In this document: positions 1-11,701 of the stretch, in pieces | How the letters are laid out: every line of letters starts with the position of its first letter | Numbering within the stretch: the stretch's first letter is position 1 | Source: DATBJJ01 sp963750915 | GTDB taxonomy: Bacteria; Acidobacteriota; Vicinamibacteria; Vicinamibacterales; 2-12-FULL-66-21 | Reading direction: 5' to 3' | DNA length: 64,000 bases | Assembly (NCBI GenBank): GCA_963750915.1 | Contig: CAVVSF010000007.1 | Location: forward strand, 744,001 to 808,000 | Made by a program: the position numbers and the translations under genes | Notes under the pieces: generated by a model | The model's input: only the letters and a program-made list of their open reading frames with translations | Told to the model about the DNA's origin: nothing | Database searches by the model: none

Positions 1-1590
<1,590 letters not shown>

Positions 1591-1594
1591 AGAA

Positions 1595-1652
1595 AGTTCG
1601 AAGTTCGAAGTTCGAAGTTCGAAGTCGAAGGTCCAAGGTCCAAGGTCCAAGG
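1595..1652. repeat. Heptanucleotide tandem repeat, TTCGAAG/GTCCAAG type
   Basis: Between glgX and the trehalose synthase gene the sequence repeats with a 7-nt period: about four GTTCGAA units, then three GTCCAAG units. The same repeat type recurs at 46412-46505. It is non-coding. Confidence 0.85.
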
Positions 1653-1656
1653 AACG

Positions 1657-1677
1657 GTCAGCAGTCGAACTGCTGAC
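1657..1677 (+). promoter_or_regulatory. Perfect 9-bp hairpin before trehalose synthase gene
   Basis: Arms GTCAGCAGT and ACTGCTGAC flank a 3-nt CGA loop. There is no T-run after it, so it is not a classical terminator. It sits 30 nt before the next start codon and could act as an mRNA stability or attenuation element; the function is inference. Confidence 0.5.
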
Positions 1678-1706
1678 GACGGACGAGAGGACGGAAGGCA
1701 GCCCTG

Positions 1707-4700
1707 ATGACCCGCAACCCCCTCTGGTTTAAGGACGCGATCATCTACCAGGCGCACGTGCGCGCGTTCCTGGACACGAACCAGGACGGGGTCGGCGACT
1801 TCCGCGGCCTCACCGAGCGGCTCGACTACGTGCAGGCACTCGGCGTCGACACGATCTGGCTGCAGCCCTTCTACCCTTCGCCGCTGCGGGACGACGGCTA
1901 CGACATCGCCGACTACAGGAACATCCACCCCGCCTACGGTACGCTCGAGGACTTCGACCGCTTCGTCGAGGAGGCGCACGCCCGCCGGCTGCGCATCATC
2001 ACCGAGCTGGTCATCAACCACACCTCCGACCAGCATCCGTGGTTCCAGGCGGCGCGGCAGGCGCCGGCGGGATCGCCGGTGCGCGACTTCTACGTCTGGA
2101 GCGACACCAACCAGAAGTACCAGGGCGTCCCGATCATCTTCTCCGATACGGAGAAGTCGAACTGGACGTGGGACGACACCGCCGGCGCTTACTACTGGCA
2201 TCGCTTCTTCCACCACCAGCCGGACCTGAACTTCGACAACCCGGCGGTGCTCGAGGCGGTCACGCAGGTCATGCATTTCTGGCTCGATCGCGGCGTCGAC
2301 GGCATGCGCCTCGATGCCGTGCCCTACCTGATCGAGCGCGAAGGCACGCCCTGCGCCAACCTCGACGAAACCCACGCCGTCCTCAAGCACATTCGCGCCG
2401 AGATGGATCGCCGGCATCACGACCGGCTCTTCCTCGCCGAGGCCAACCAGTGGCCGGCCGACGTGCGGCCCTACTTCGGCGACGGCGACGAATGCCACAT
2501 GGCGTTCCACTTCCCCCTGATGCCGCGCATGTTCATGGCGGTACGCCAGGAGGATCGGCATCCGATTGTCGAGATCCTCCGCCAGACGCCGGACATCCCC
2601 GAGAACTGTCAGTGGGGCATCTTCCTCCGCAACCACGACGAGCTCACGCTCGAGATGGTGACCGACGAAGAGCGCGACTATATGTACCAGTGGTATGCGA
2701 CCGATCCGCAGATGCGGATCAACGGCGGCATCCGCCGCCGCCTGGCGCCGCTGATGGAAAACAGCCGCCGGCGCATCGAGCTGATGAACAGCCTGCTGAT
2801 GTCGCTGCCCGGCACGCCGGTCATCTATTACGGCGACGAGCTCGGCATGGGCGACAACATCTACCTCGGCGACCGCAACTCGGTACGGACGCCGATGCAG
2901 TGGACGAGCGACCGCAACGCCGGCTTCTCGCGCGCCGACAGTGCGCGGCTCTTCGCGCCGGTCATCGCCGATCCCGTCTACGGCTTCGCCGCGGTCAACG
3001 TCGAGGCCCAGGAACGATCGCCGTTCTCGCTCCTCAACTGGATGAAGCGGCTGATCGCGCTCCGCAAGCAGCACATCGTCTTCGGCCGCGGCACGATCGA
3101 GTTCCTGCCGGCGCACAACCGCAAGGTCCTCGCCTTCATCCGCCAGTACGACAACGAGACGGTCACTGTGCGTCGCCAACCTGTCGCGCTCGGTACAGCC
3201 GGTCGAGCTCGACTTGAGCCGCTTCCGCGGCATGTCGCTGCTCGAGATCCTCGGCCAGACCGAGTTTCCGCGCGTCGGCGACAGCAGCTATTTCCTCAGC
3301 CTCGGCGCCTACGCGTTCATGTCGTTCCGGCTGCAGGTGCCGACCGCGCCGATCACCGAACGCTCGTCGTCGGAATCGGCGCTGAGCGTCACCGAGCTGC
3401 CGGCGCTGATGGTTGGCGCGGTGTGGGAGACGCTGCTCGACGGCACGGTCCGGACCCTGATCGAGCGCGACCTGCTGGCGTCGTTCCTGGTGCGGCAACC
3501 GTGGTTCCAGGGACCGCGGCCGCGGTCGGCCCGCTTCAAGGACTGGGGACTGCTGCGGCGCGGGAGCGAGCCGCTCTTCTTCGCCATCGTTGAAGTCGAG
3601 TTCGACGAGGCGGCTGACGATGGGCCGCTGCCGGCGCGGTTGTACTACGTGCCGTTGTCGCTGGCGTCGGGCGAGACGGCGCGGACGGTGCAGGAGCGCG
3701 TCCCGCACGCGGTCCTCGCCAGGATCACCGGCGCCCGCAAGGGCATCGTCTTCGACGGCTGGCACGACGACCGCTTCGCCGAAGCCCAGCTCGAGTCGGT
3801 GAGCGCCGGGGTAAAGACACCGACCCGGCGCGGCGTCCTGCAAACGGAGCAGATGGCAGCCATTCCGCTGCTGCGGCGCGCCTCCGACATGCTGCCGGTC
3901 TCGCGGCCGGCAGCCTCGAAGTCGTCATCGTCGCCGATCAGCTACGCCAACCGGATGACGCTCAAGCTGTTCCGCCGCGTCGAACCGGGTGTCCACCCCG
4001 AACTCGAAGTGATGCGGCACTTGACGCTGGTCGGCTTCCAGCGCGCGCCCGCAGTCGCCGCGGTCATCGACTACACTCGCGAGGGTGACCCCCGCAGTTC
4101 GATGGCGATGATTCAACAGTCGGTCGAGTTCCAGGCCGACGGCTGGACGCACGCGACCGAGTGGCTCGGACGCTTCTTCGATCACGCCGCGGCCCGCGAG
4201 CGGCCGGAAGCGCCCTCGCCGGAGTCGCTGCTCGAGCTCGCGGCGACGGCCGCGCCGCCGTCGGTCCAGGAACACCTGAGCGCCTACCTGGAGGTCGCGG
4301 CGTCGCTCGGACGGCGGAGCGCCGAGATGCATCGCGCGCTTGCCACCGCCTCCGACGATGTCGCGTTCGCGGCGGAACTTTTCACCGGCGAGGACGGCGC
4401 CGGCGCGCAACGCCGCGGGCTGGCCCTGGCCGAACGCACCCTGCGCGCGCTCGAGACCGCGCTCGACGCCGGCCGCATCAGGCCGGCCGAGGATGTCGAC
4501 GCGCGGATCCGAATCCTGCTCGATCGCCGCGAGGCGCTGCTGTCGGCAATGGGCTCGGACCTGTCGGGACTCGGCGCGTCGGCGAAGATCCGCATCCACG
4601 GCGACTACCGCCTGGCGCACGTGCTGCTGGCCGAAGGCGATTTCTACATCCAGAGCTTCGAGGGCCATCTCGCCTGGCCGGCGGCCGCGCTGCGTGAGAA

Positions 4701-5043
4701 GCAGTCGCCGTTGCGCGACGTCGCCAGCATGCTGCGCTCGTTCAGCTACGCCTCGCACGCGGCGCTGATGACGCGGACGGGGGCGACGGCCGACGAGCGC
4801 GCCGCGCTCGAATCCTGGGCCCACCTGTGGGAAACATGGACGACGGCCGCGTTCCTCCAGCAGTATTTCTCCCTCATGGACGATGCCGGCTTGCTGCCGG
4901 CGACGACCTCCGAGCGCGATCAGCTGCTGCGCTTCTTCATGCTCGATCGGGCGCTGCGCGAGCTCGACGGCGAGCTGAACAACCGGCCGGACTGGGTCGG
5001 CATCCCGGTCGTCGGCATTCTCGAACTGCTGAGACTCGGCTGA
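1707..5043 (+). CDS. treS: Trehalose synthase-maltokinase fusion (TreS-Mak), one frameshift
   Basis: The N-terminal GH13 domain interconverts maltose and trehalose; the C-terminal maltokinase makes maltose-1-phosphate for the GlgE glucan pathway. The GH13 triad is present (D203 in GMRLDAV, E245 in LAEANQ, D311 in NHDE), with trehalose-synthase hallmarks such as NIYLGDRNSVRTPMQW. An extra A at about 3165 breaks the frame; removing it gives DNETV-LCVANLS and a continuous product of about 1,111 residues, the usual size of the fusion. In the kinase half the Lys of LKLFRR and the catalytic HGD (D966 of the corrected product) are kept, but the IDFEGEP metal-binding motif reads IQSFEGHL, with Ser at 983 instead of Asp. 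The start ATG has a purine-rich GGACGGAAGG upstream. treY follows after 28 nt. The frameshift may be an assembly error; the Asp loss cannot be explained by an indel. Confidence 0.9.
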
Positions 5044-5071
5044 TCCTGCCACCGGCACGCAGCCACAGATC

Positions 5072-7993
5072 ATGTACGTTCCCGTCAGCACCTACCGCCT
5101 GCAGCTTCACGCCGGCTTCCCGCTTGCGGCGGCGACAGAGGTCGCCGGCTACCTGGCCAGGCTCGGCGTCGGCGCCTGCTATACGTCGCCGTACACCGCG
5201 GCGATGCCGGGCAGCACCCACGGCTACGACGTCGCCGATCACAACGAGATCAACCCCGAGCTCGGCGGACGCGAGGCGTTCGATCTGTGGACTGCCCGGC
5301 TGCGCGAGCTCGGCCTCGGCCACCTCGTCGACTTCGTCCCGAATCACATGGGCATCACGACCGGGGCGGCCGGCAACCTGCGCTGGCGCGACGTGCTCGA
5401 GAACGGCCCGAGCGCCGCGGCGGCGCATTTCTTCGACGTCGACTGGACGCCGATCAAGAGCGCGCTGCACTCGAAGATCCTGCTGCCGATCCTCGGCGAC
5501 CAGTACGGACGCGTCCTCGAGCGCGGCGAGCTCGTGCTGCAGTTCCGCGACGGCCTGCTGCACGTCAGCTACTTCGAGCACGAGCTGCCGGTCAACCCGA
5601 AGTGCGTGCCGAGCGTCCTCCGCCTGTCGGTGGGGCCGCTGACGGCCTCGCTCGGCGCCGACAGCCCGCAGCTGCACGAGTTCCTCAGCATCCTGACCTC
5701 GCTGCAGAACCTGCCGGCGCACACCGTGCGCGACCCGGCGCTCGGGGCCGAGCGCCAGCGCGAGAAGGAAGTCGCCCGGACGCGATTGGCGCGGCTGGTC
5801 GACGAATCTCCGGAAATCCTCGAGCAGATCAACGCCGCCATCCGCGAGGTCAACGGCGAGCCCGGGCGAGCCGACAGCTTCAACCGGCTGCACGAGCTGC
5901 TCGAGGCGCAGTCGTACCGCCTGTCGTACTGGCGCACCGCGTCGCACGAGATCAACTACCGGCGGTTCTTCGACATCAACACCCTCGCCGGCCTGCGGGT
6001 CGAAGACGACGAAGTCTTCGCCGCGACGCACCAGTTGCTGATTGCCCTGGTGCGCGAGGGCGTGGTCCAGGCGGTTCGCGTCGACCATCCCGACGGCCTG
6101 TTCGACCCCGCCCGCTACTTCAAGATGCTGCAGCAGGCGCTCGGCGGCGACATCTACGTCCTGGCCGAGAAGATCCTGTCGGGACGCGAGGCGCTGCCGT
6201 CCGGCTGGCCGATCGCGGGCACGACCGGCTACAACTACCTCAACGACCTCAACGGGCTGTTCGTCAACGCCGCCGACTCGCGCCGGCTGCGCCGCGCTTA
6301 CGCCAAGCTGACCGGGCGCGGCGATCCGTTCGACGACGCGCTCTATGAGAGCAAGCGCGTCATCATGGCGACGGCGATGGCGAGCGAGCTCAACGTCCTG
6401 GCCTACGCCCTCGAGCGGATCGCCGACGGCAACAGGAAGTCGCGCGACTTCACGCTCGACAGCCTGCGCGACACCATCACCGAGGTCGTCGCCTGTTTCC
6501 CGGTCTACCGCACCTACGTCGACGAACGCGGCTGGACCCCGGGCGACCGCGCCGTCGTCGAACGCGCGATCCGCCGCGCGCTGCTGCGCAACCCGGCGAT
6601 GGAGGCTTCGCTCTTCGACTTCTTCCGCGAAGTGATGATGCCGCGCAGTCCGGAGGGCACCGACGAAGCCCGGCCCAACGATCGACGCGACGGCTATCCG
6701 CCGGCCGACGAGGCCGAGGCGCACGAGCGGCTGCGCTTCGCGATGAGATTCCAGCAGTACACCGGCCCGGTCCATGCCAAAGGCCTCGAGGACACGGCGT
6801 TCTACCGCTACAACCTGCTGCTCTCGCTCAACGAGGTCGGCGGCGCCGCCGATCGCGTCGGCCGCACCGCCAGCGAGTTCCACGAGGCGAACCTTCGCCG
6901 GCTGTCGACGCACCCCTACGAGATGGTGACGTCGGCGACGCACGACACCAAGCTCGGCGAGGACACGCGGGCGCGGATCAACGTCATCTCCGAGATGGCC
7001 GACGCATGGTCGCGCGAGGTCGGGCGCTGGATGCGCGTCAACAAGTCGCAGCGGACGATCGTCGAAGGCGAGCTGGCGCCGGATCGCAACGACGAGTACC
7101 GCTTCTACCAGGCGCTGGTCGGCATCTTCGAGATCGATGCCGAGGCCCGCGTCCCGGCCGATCTCGTGGCGCGGCTCACGGCCTACATGATCAAGTCGGT
7201 CAAGGAAGCCAAGCTCCACACCAGCTGGCTGACACCGAACGAGGAGTACGAATCCGCGGTGTCGCTGTTCGTGGAGCGGGTCCTGACCGGGGCCGGGGCG
7301 GCGCGCTTCGTGCCGACGTTCCTGCCGCTGGCCCGCCGCATCGCCGGGATCGGGATGCTGAACGGACTGGCGCAGGTCGCGCTCAAGTTGACCTCGACGG
7401 GCGTTCCCGACGTGTATCAGGGCACCGAGTTGTGGGACTTCAGCCTGGTCGATCCGGACAATCGGCGGCCGGTCGACTTCGCGAAGCGGCAGCGGTTGCT
7501 CGACGAGATCGACGCGCTCCTGGCGCTCCCGGACGCGGAACGCGCCCCGGCCGCCCACGCGCTCCTCGCACGCTGGGAGGATGGCGCGATCAAGATGCTG
7601 GTGACGGCTGCCGGGCTGCGGCTGCGGCGGACGTGGAGGGACCTCTTCCTGTCAGGACGCTACCTGCCGCTCGTGACCGAGACGGCGGTGAACGCCGAAC
7701 TGCTGGCGTTCGCGCGCATCCACGACGGCCGCGCCGTGCTCACCATCGTGCCGCGGCTCGCCGCGCCGCTCGTCACCGACTCGCAGCCGGTGCCGCTCGG
7801 CGGCGACGCCTGGAAGACGTCACGCATCATCCTGCCGCCGGAGCTGCACGGCCGGACGTTCCGGCACTTGCTCACCGGCGCGACGCTCGAGCCGACGGTC
7901 GCCGCCGGCGAAGAGTGGCTCTTCGCCGGCCAGGTGTTCGCCCACCTCCCGGTCGGGATCCTCACGTCCGAGCCCAACGGACCGCAGCGCTGA
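5072..7993 (+). CDS. treY: Maltooligosyltrehalose synthase TreY
   Basis: Cytoplasmic GH13 family 26 enzyme that converts the reducing-end maltose unit of maltooligosaccharides to a trehalose unit (EC 5.4.99.15), the step before TreZ. The start VPVSTYRLQLHAGF and the SPYTAAMPGSTHGYDV segment are diagnostic of TreY. Catalytic residues are D338 (RVDHPDGL), E366 (VLAEKIL) and D625 (SATHDTK). The length of 973 residues fits the longer bacterial forms. It follows the TreS fusion by 28 nt and is probably cotranscribed. treZ is not in the window; it may lie upstream of glgX or elsewhere. Confidence 0.96.
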   Translation: MYVPVSTYRLQLHAGFPLAAATEVAGYLARLGVGACYTSPYTAAMPGSTHGYDVADHNEINPELGGREAFDLWTARLRELGLGHLVDFVPNHMGITTGAAGNLRWRDVLENGPSAAAAHFFDVDWTPIKSALHSKILLPILGDQYGRVLERGELVLQFRDGLLHVSYFEHELPVNPKCVPSVLRLSVGPLTASLGADSPQLHEFLSILTSLQNLPAHTVRDPALGAERQREKEVARTRLARLVDESPEILEQINAAIREVNGEPGRADSFNRLHELLEAQSYRLSYWRTASHEINYRRFFDINTLAGLRVEDDEVFAATHQLLIALVREGVVQAVRVDHPDGLFDPARYFKMLQQALGGDIYVLAEKILSGREALPSGWPIAGTTGYNYLNDLNGLFVNAADSRRLRRAYAKLTGRGDPFDDALYESKRVIMATAMASELNVLAYALERIADGNRKSRDFTLDSLRDTITEVVACFPVYRTYVDERGWTPGDRAVVERAIRRALLRNPAMEASLFDFFREVMMPRSPEGTDEARPNDRRDGYPPADEAEAHERLRFAMRFQQYTGPVHAKGLEDTAFYRYNLLLSLNEVGGAADRVGRTASEFHEANLRRLSTHPYEMVTSATHDTKLGEDTRARINVISEMADAWSREVGRWMRVNKSQRTIVEGELAPDRNDEYRFYQALVGIFEIDAEARVPADLVARLTAYMIKSVKEAKLHTSWLTPNEEYESAVSLFVERVLTGAGAARFVPTFLPLARRIAGIGMLNGLAQVALKLTSTGVPDVYQGTELWDFSLVDPDNRRPVDFAKRQRLLDEIDALLALPDAERAPAAHALLARWEDGAIKMLVTAAGLRLRRTWRDLFLSGRYLPLVTETAVNAELLAFARIHDGRAVLTIVPRLAAPLVTDSQPVPLGGDAWKTSRIILPPELHGRTFRHLLTGATLEPTVAAGEEWLFAGQVFAHLPVGILTSEPNGPQR

Positions 7994-8073
7994 AGCGCCA
8001 CGCTACGGCTGCTGCTGGCGCCGCTCCTGGTCCCCGCGACAGTCCTCCGCCGACGTCCCGAGCAGGCGGCGGT

Positions 8074-9160
8074 TCAGGGATCAGGTGCCCCTTGAGATTC
8101 TTCGCCAGCTCCGAGTTCTTCTCGATGTCGAACTCGAAGGTGATCTTGCCGTCCTTCTCGACCTCGCGGATGCCGTGGTCTTCTCGCTCCAGGTGTCTCG
8201 TACGGTTGCCCGACCCAGGAGAAGGTACCGCCCCTGCTGAAGAAATCGGAGGTAGACAGCATCGCCGTCACGCCGGACATGAAGCCGCCGCTCGGATATG
8301 GCCGCAGATGACGACCCGGTTGACGTCGATGACGGATGCCGCATGGCCAGCTGCTCGATGGCGCCGCCTTCGTTGTGCGGCGAGGCCATAAGGTCGCGCA
8401 GAGTTGCCGTAGCGCGTAGTTGTGGTAACCACGTTCGAGTCGCGTCGGAGTGGCCGCTCGCGGTTGCCGACGCTCGACTCGGGGCGAAGTCCGCTCAGGG
8501 CTCAGAGTGCTAAGCAGCGGGTTCCCGAGCGAGTCGTAGAGCGTCGACTCAGGCGCGCTGTCGACCCGCGACGAATTGGCGACGAAGTACCGGTTCGACT
8601 CCGACACGACCGCCGAGTGCGACGCGTCGCCGCCGTTGAGCAGCTTCATGCCGGCGCCGTCGACGCCGACGCGATAGAGATGGGTGTAGTAGGGATCCTC
8701 CCCCTTCTCGCGGCCGGCGGCGGTGATGTAAATCGTCTTGCCGACAAGTCGTCGACGCCTTCGATCGACGTGGTGACGAACTCCCCTTCGGTGATGCGGT
8801 TCTTGAGCGCGCCGGTGGCGGCATCGTAGCAGGTAGAAGTGGCCACAGCCATCGCGCTCCGACCAGAAGATCAGGTCGGCGCCGTTCGACGCCAGGCGCA
8901 GCGGCTTCGATTCGATGTAGGTGTTCAGCCGCTCCTCGATGAGCGGCGTCGATCTCACCGGTCGCGGAGTTGGCGACGACAGACGTCGAGGCGGTGCATG
9001 TCGCGGCTGAGACGGGTGAACTCGAGCTGAAGTCGGATGGTCACACCCGTGCTGCTTGGCCGATGTTCGTCGTCAGTAGCACGCTTCCCGGGTCCGTACC
9101 ACGGCCGGCGGCGGTGCTTGCCGTCGAGCAGCAGCTGATGGCGCGCAGGAGATCATAAAT
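8074..9160 (-). pseudogene. Decayed S9 peptidase (DPP IV-like)
   Basis: Stretches in different minus frames match successive parts of a dipeptidyl-peptidase IV-type S9 enzyme: RLSRDMHRLDV, then RLNTYIESKPLRLASNG and the DPP IV N-terminal propeller piece ending EDPYYTHLYRV, SNRYFVANSSRVD, then the hydrolase part with YHNYAL, IEQLAMRHP and SGGFMS. The frame changes at least four times, the GxSxGG nucleophile region is disrupted, and the reading ends at NLKGHL, before the Asp and His of the triad. The N-terminal third is not recognisable. No insertion sequence is visible. The number of lesions far exceeds the single indels seen elsewhere, so this is a true pseudogene or a very poorly assembled segment. 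Confidence 0.8.
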
Positions 9161-9399
9161 AGTTAGCGCGCGCCGGGCCACCCGAGGCAGGGATACTTGC
9201 GATGCAGCAGAGCACGCGATTACTGCGCACCCAGCCGATGTTCGTAGCATCGGCAGGATCAGCGCCGCCTGCTGGCCGCCGGTGCGGGATGACGGAGAAA
9301 GAGTCAAGCCGGTAGAGCTGACACGCCGAGCGCGCGCGAGCTCGCTACGACCGTGCAGCGGCTCAAGTAAGAGCTTGCCCCGCTGAGTCGTTCGAGCTA
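9161..9399. other. Non-coding stretch after pseudogene
   Basis: No convincing gene, RBS or RNA is seen here. It lies where the N-terminus of the decayed S9 peptidase gene would be and may hold unrecognisable remnants of it. Confidence 0.4.
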
Positions 9400-9451
9400 G
9401 CCTGAGCCTTGAGCCCTGAGCCTTGAGCCCTGAGCCCTGAGCCCTGAGCCC
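9400..9451. repeat. Heptanucleotide tandem repeat, CCCTGAG type
   Basis: About six to seven units of (A/T)GAGCC(C/T)T with 7-nt period lie directly downstream of the minus-strand gene that ends at 9456. This is the reverse complement of the CTCAGGG repeat at 11655-11693. Confidence 0.85.
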
Positions 9452-9455
9452 ACTA

Positions 9456-10097
9456 CTACTGCCTGGGTTTCAGCGGTTCGAGCCGCGGCGGGCGCTTGCC
9501 GCTGCGGACGGCGCCGGCGACGGGCACGTACGGCAGTTCGACGCCGGCGTCGACGGCGCGCAGCATCAGGCCGCCGCGGCTCATGTCGCCGCGGCCGACG
9601 AAGTCGATCGGAAAGAGGAGGCGGTCGCCGAAGATCGCCTGCAGCACGTCGACGTACTTTGGCGAGGCGATGCTGCCGAGGAGCACGACCTTGCAGTCCG
9701 CGTCGATGTCGTGCGCGATGGCGCGGGCGCTCGACTCGAGCGGGCCGCGATAACGCGGATTGTCGGCGGCGATGTCGACGTTGGCGAAAGCGCGCAGCGC
9801 GTCGAGCGTCACCGGCGTGTCAATCGACCGCAGCCCGGCGGTCGGCGTGATGACGAAGGCGCCGGCCCCGGAGATCGGCGACGTCGCGTCCGGCGGCCGG
9901 GCGAAGGCGCGCGCGTAGGCGAGCTTGCCGCGGAAATAGAGGCCGCTTAAAAACGCGAAGACGTCGCCAATCGGCGCCCCCTCCCGGCTCTTCAGGCGCA
10001 GCGCCACATCGAACGACGCCGTCTCCGACATCACGATGCGGGCGCGCTTGCCGCCGCAGTTGGCGGGAGAGAGGAGGAAGAGTTGGGGCATTTTCAA
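9456..10097 (-). CDS. Conserved hypothetical protein, 213 aa
   Basis: Not assigned to a family. The protein is soluble, without signal peptide or membrane segment, and starts MKMPQLFLLSPANCGGKRA. Notable stretches are FLSGLYFRGKLAYARAF, KVVLLGSIASPKYVDVL and FPIDFVGRGDMSRGGLMLR, the last two giving the impression of an alpha/beta fold with a conserved Arg/Gly loop. Codon use matches the neighbours and the gene is bracketed by two heptamer repeats (9400-9451 and 10090-10155), so it is a stand-alone transcription unit. Real gene likely; function unknown. Confidence 0.7.
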   Translation of the reverse strand: MKMPQLFLLSPANCGGKRARIVMSETASFDVALRLKSREGAPIGDVFAFLSGLYFRGKLAYARAFARPPDATSPISGAGAFVITPTAGLRSIDTPVTLDALRAFANVDIAADNPRYRGPLESSARAIAHDIDADCKVVLLGSIASPKYVDVLQAIFGDRLLFPIDFVGRGDMSRGGLMLRAVDAGVELPYVPVAGAVRSGKRPPRLEPLKPRQ

Positions 10098-10155
10098 ATT
10101 GCCGATTGCCGATTGCAGATTGATGATTGGGATTGCTGATTGTTGATTGTCGATT
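10090..10155. repeat. Heptanucleotide repeat, GATTGCC type
   Basis: AT-richer run of degenerate 7-mers (GATTGCC, GATTGCA, GATTGAT and relatives) between two minus-strand genes. It overlaps the likely promoter of the hypothetical protein. Confidence 0.75.
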
Positions 10156-10192
10156 TTTGCGTCTCGCGATTGAGCCGCGCTCGCTCGTCGAT

Positions 10193-11650
10193 TCAGCGTC
10201 TGGCGGCGGACGGTTGACCGCCGGCCGGGCGCTTCGCGAACTCGATGTCGCGGACGCGGCCGGCGTCGACGAGCAGCCTGTCGATCGCGCCGCTGGCGCC
10301 GGCGACGAATCGAATCGTCATGGCACGCGACCGGTAGCGGCCGTCGGCGAGCGGCTGCAGCAGCTCGGTCGATGGATCGTCGTCACGCTGCAGGAAGAGC
10401 TCCGACCCCTTCGCCGTGACCCGGAACGTCGCGTCGATCTCGTCGCTGACGTAGGTCCCGGCGGCGGCATTCGCATTCCCGGCTGCGTCAGGGACGGCCC
10501 TGGGACTCGGCGTCGGCTGGCCGGCGCCGGCGCTCGGCGGGCGCTGGGCGGCGGGCTTCATTTCTGTGAACCTATCGGCGAGCACGATGTCGGCGATCCG
10601 CTGCACGATCTGTCCCGGAGCAATGCTCGCGAGGTTGCACAGCAGCGCGACGCTGACACGCTGCTCGGGGTAGCGGGTGAGATGGGCGCGATAGCCGCCG
10701 AGCGCGCCGCTGTGCTCGATGACGCGCAGCCCGCGGTAGCGCGCCAGCTGCAGTCCCCAGGCGTAGGTCAGCGCCTGGCCGTTCGCCAGCGTGCCTGGCG
10801 TCTCGACCTGGCCGATCAGCGCCTTGCCTCCGACCTCACCCGAATAGAAGTTGCTGTCCCAGCGCAGCAGCTCACGCACCGTGGTGAAGAGGCCGCCGGC
10901 GCCGACCCGCTCGCCGGCGGGAGTATCGAGCCGCGGCTCTCCGCGCGCTCCCCACGTGTACCCGTATGCGCGGTTCTTCACCAGCTTCGACGCGTCGTCG
11001 CCGAAGTGACTGATCGACATGCCGAGCGGCTCGAAGATCTGGGCCCGGGTGTAGGTACCGAACGTCGACCCGGCGGCCCGCCCGACGATGGTGGCGAGCA
11101 GGGCGTAGCCGGTGTTCGAATAGAGATAGTCCTCGCCGGGGCGAAAGTTGAGGCCGTGCTGGCGCGCGGCGAGACGCAGTACCGCGGCATTGTCGAAGAG
11201 CGAGTCCTGGCGGCGCCCGGCGATCGACAGCAGCGTGTAGAAGTCGCGCAGCCCGCTGGTGTGATGGACCAGGTGCCGGACCGTGATGCCGTCGGCGTAC
11301 GGCGGCAGCTCCGGCAGGTGCTTGCGAATCGGGTCGTCGAGACCGAGACGGCCCTGCTGAATCGCGAGCGCCGCGGCGAACGCCGTGAACTGCTTCGACA
11401 CCGAGCCGGCGTAGAAAACGGTATCGGGCGTGATCGGTACTGCATGCTCGAGATCGGCCATGCCGTAGCCGCGCTCGTGCACGACCCGGCCGCCGCGGTA
11501 GATTGCCGCGGCGCATCCGGGCGAGTCCTTCCGGTCCCACTCCTTGAAGAGCGCGTCCACCCGACCCTGCCAGGGCGCCGGCTTCTGGGCCGCACCGGCA
11601 GTACCGGCCGCGATCAACGCACAGGCGAGGGCGGTGATGAGTCGGGACAT
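10193..11650 (-). CDS. Secreted beta-lactamase-fold serine hydrolase (class C/S12)
   Basis: Periplasmic or secreted hydrolase of the class C beta-lactamase/penicillin-binding superfamily, 485 residues. A Sec signal peptide spans about residues 1-21 (ending AGTAGAA). The S12 motifs are in order: SxxK at S83-K86 (GSVSKQ), YxN at Y177-N179 (YSNTGY), and HSG in place of KTG (HSGALGG). About 120 residues follow the catalytic domain (after TEMKPA), a beta-rich tail with a Pro/Ala linker common in acidobacterial members. Substrate is unknown: D-Ala-D-Ala peptides, esters or beta-lactams are all possible. It is transcribed in the same direction as the upstream sulfatase with a heptamer repeat between them. 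Confidence 0.88.
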   Translation of the reverse strand: MSRLITALACALIAAGTAGAAQKPAPWQGRVDALFKEWDRKDSPGCAAAIYRGGRVVHERGYGMADLEHAVPITPDTVFYAGSVSKQFTAFAAALAIQQGRLGLDDPIRKHLPELPPYADGITVRHLVHHTSGLRDFYTLLSIAGRRQDSLFDNAAVLRLAARQHGLNFRPGEDYLYSNTGYALLATIVGRAAGSTFGTYTRAQIFEPLGMSISHFGDDASKLVKNRAYGYTWGARGEPRLDTPAGERVGAGGLFTTVRELLRWDSNFYSGEVGGKALIGQVETPGTLANGQALTYAWGLQLARYRGLRVIEHSGALGGYRAHLTRYPEQRVSVALLCNLASIAPGQIVQRIADIVLADRFTEMKPAAQRPPSAGAGQPTPSPRAVPDAAGNANAAAGTYVSDEIDATFRVTAKGSELFLQRDDDPSTELLQPLADGRYRSRAMTIRFVAGASGAIDRLLVDAGRVRDIEFAKRPAGGQPSAARR

Positions 11651-11654
11651 TGAA

Positions 11655-11693
11655 TCAGGCTCAGGGCTCAGGGCTCAGGGCTCAGGGCTCAGG
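11655..11693. repeat. Heptanucleotide tandem repeat, CTCAGGG type
   Basis: Five near-perfect GGCTCAG units in the 51-nt gap between two minus-strand genes. Confidence 0.9.
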
Positions 11694-11701
11694 GACAACG
11701 C

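Noticed and set aside
3160..3170. Programmed ribosomal frameshift in the trehalose synthase gene
   Set aside because: No slippery sequence or stem-loop was recognised, and four other genes show the same kind of single extra base.
4937..7558. Long antisense open frame of 873 codons opposite treY
   Set aside because: Composition is a GC-rich shadow of treY with many Val/Arg/Asp and no domain; treY motifs are complete on the plus strand.
8298..8829. Plus-strand open frames within the decayed peptidase
   Set aside because: They are antisense to clear DPP IV-like segments and have no start signals or motifs.
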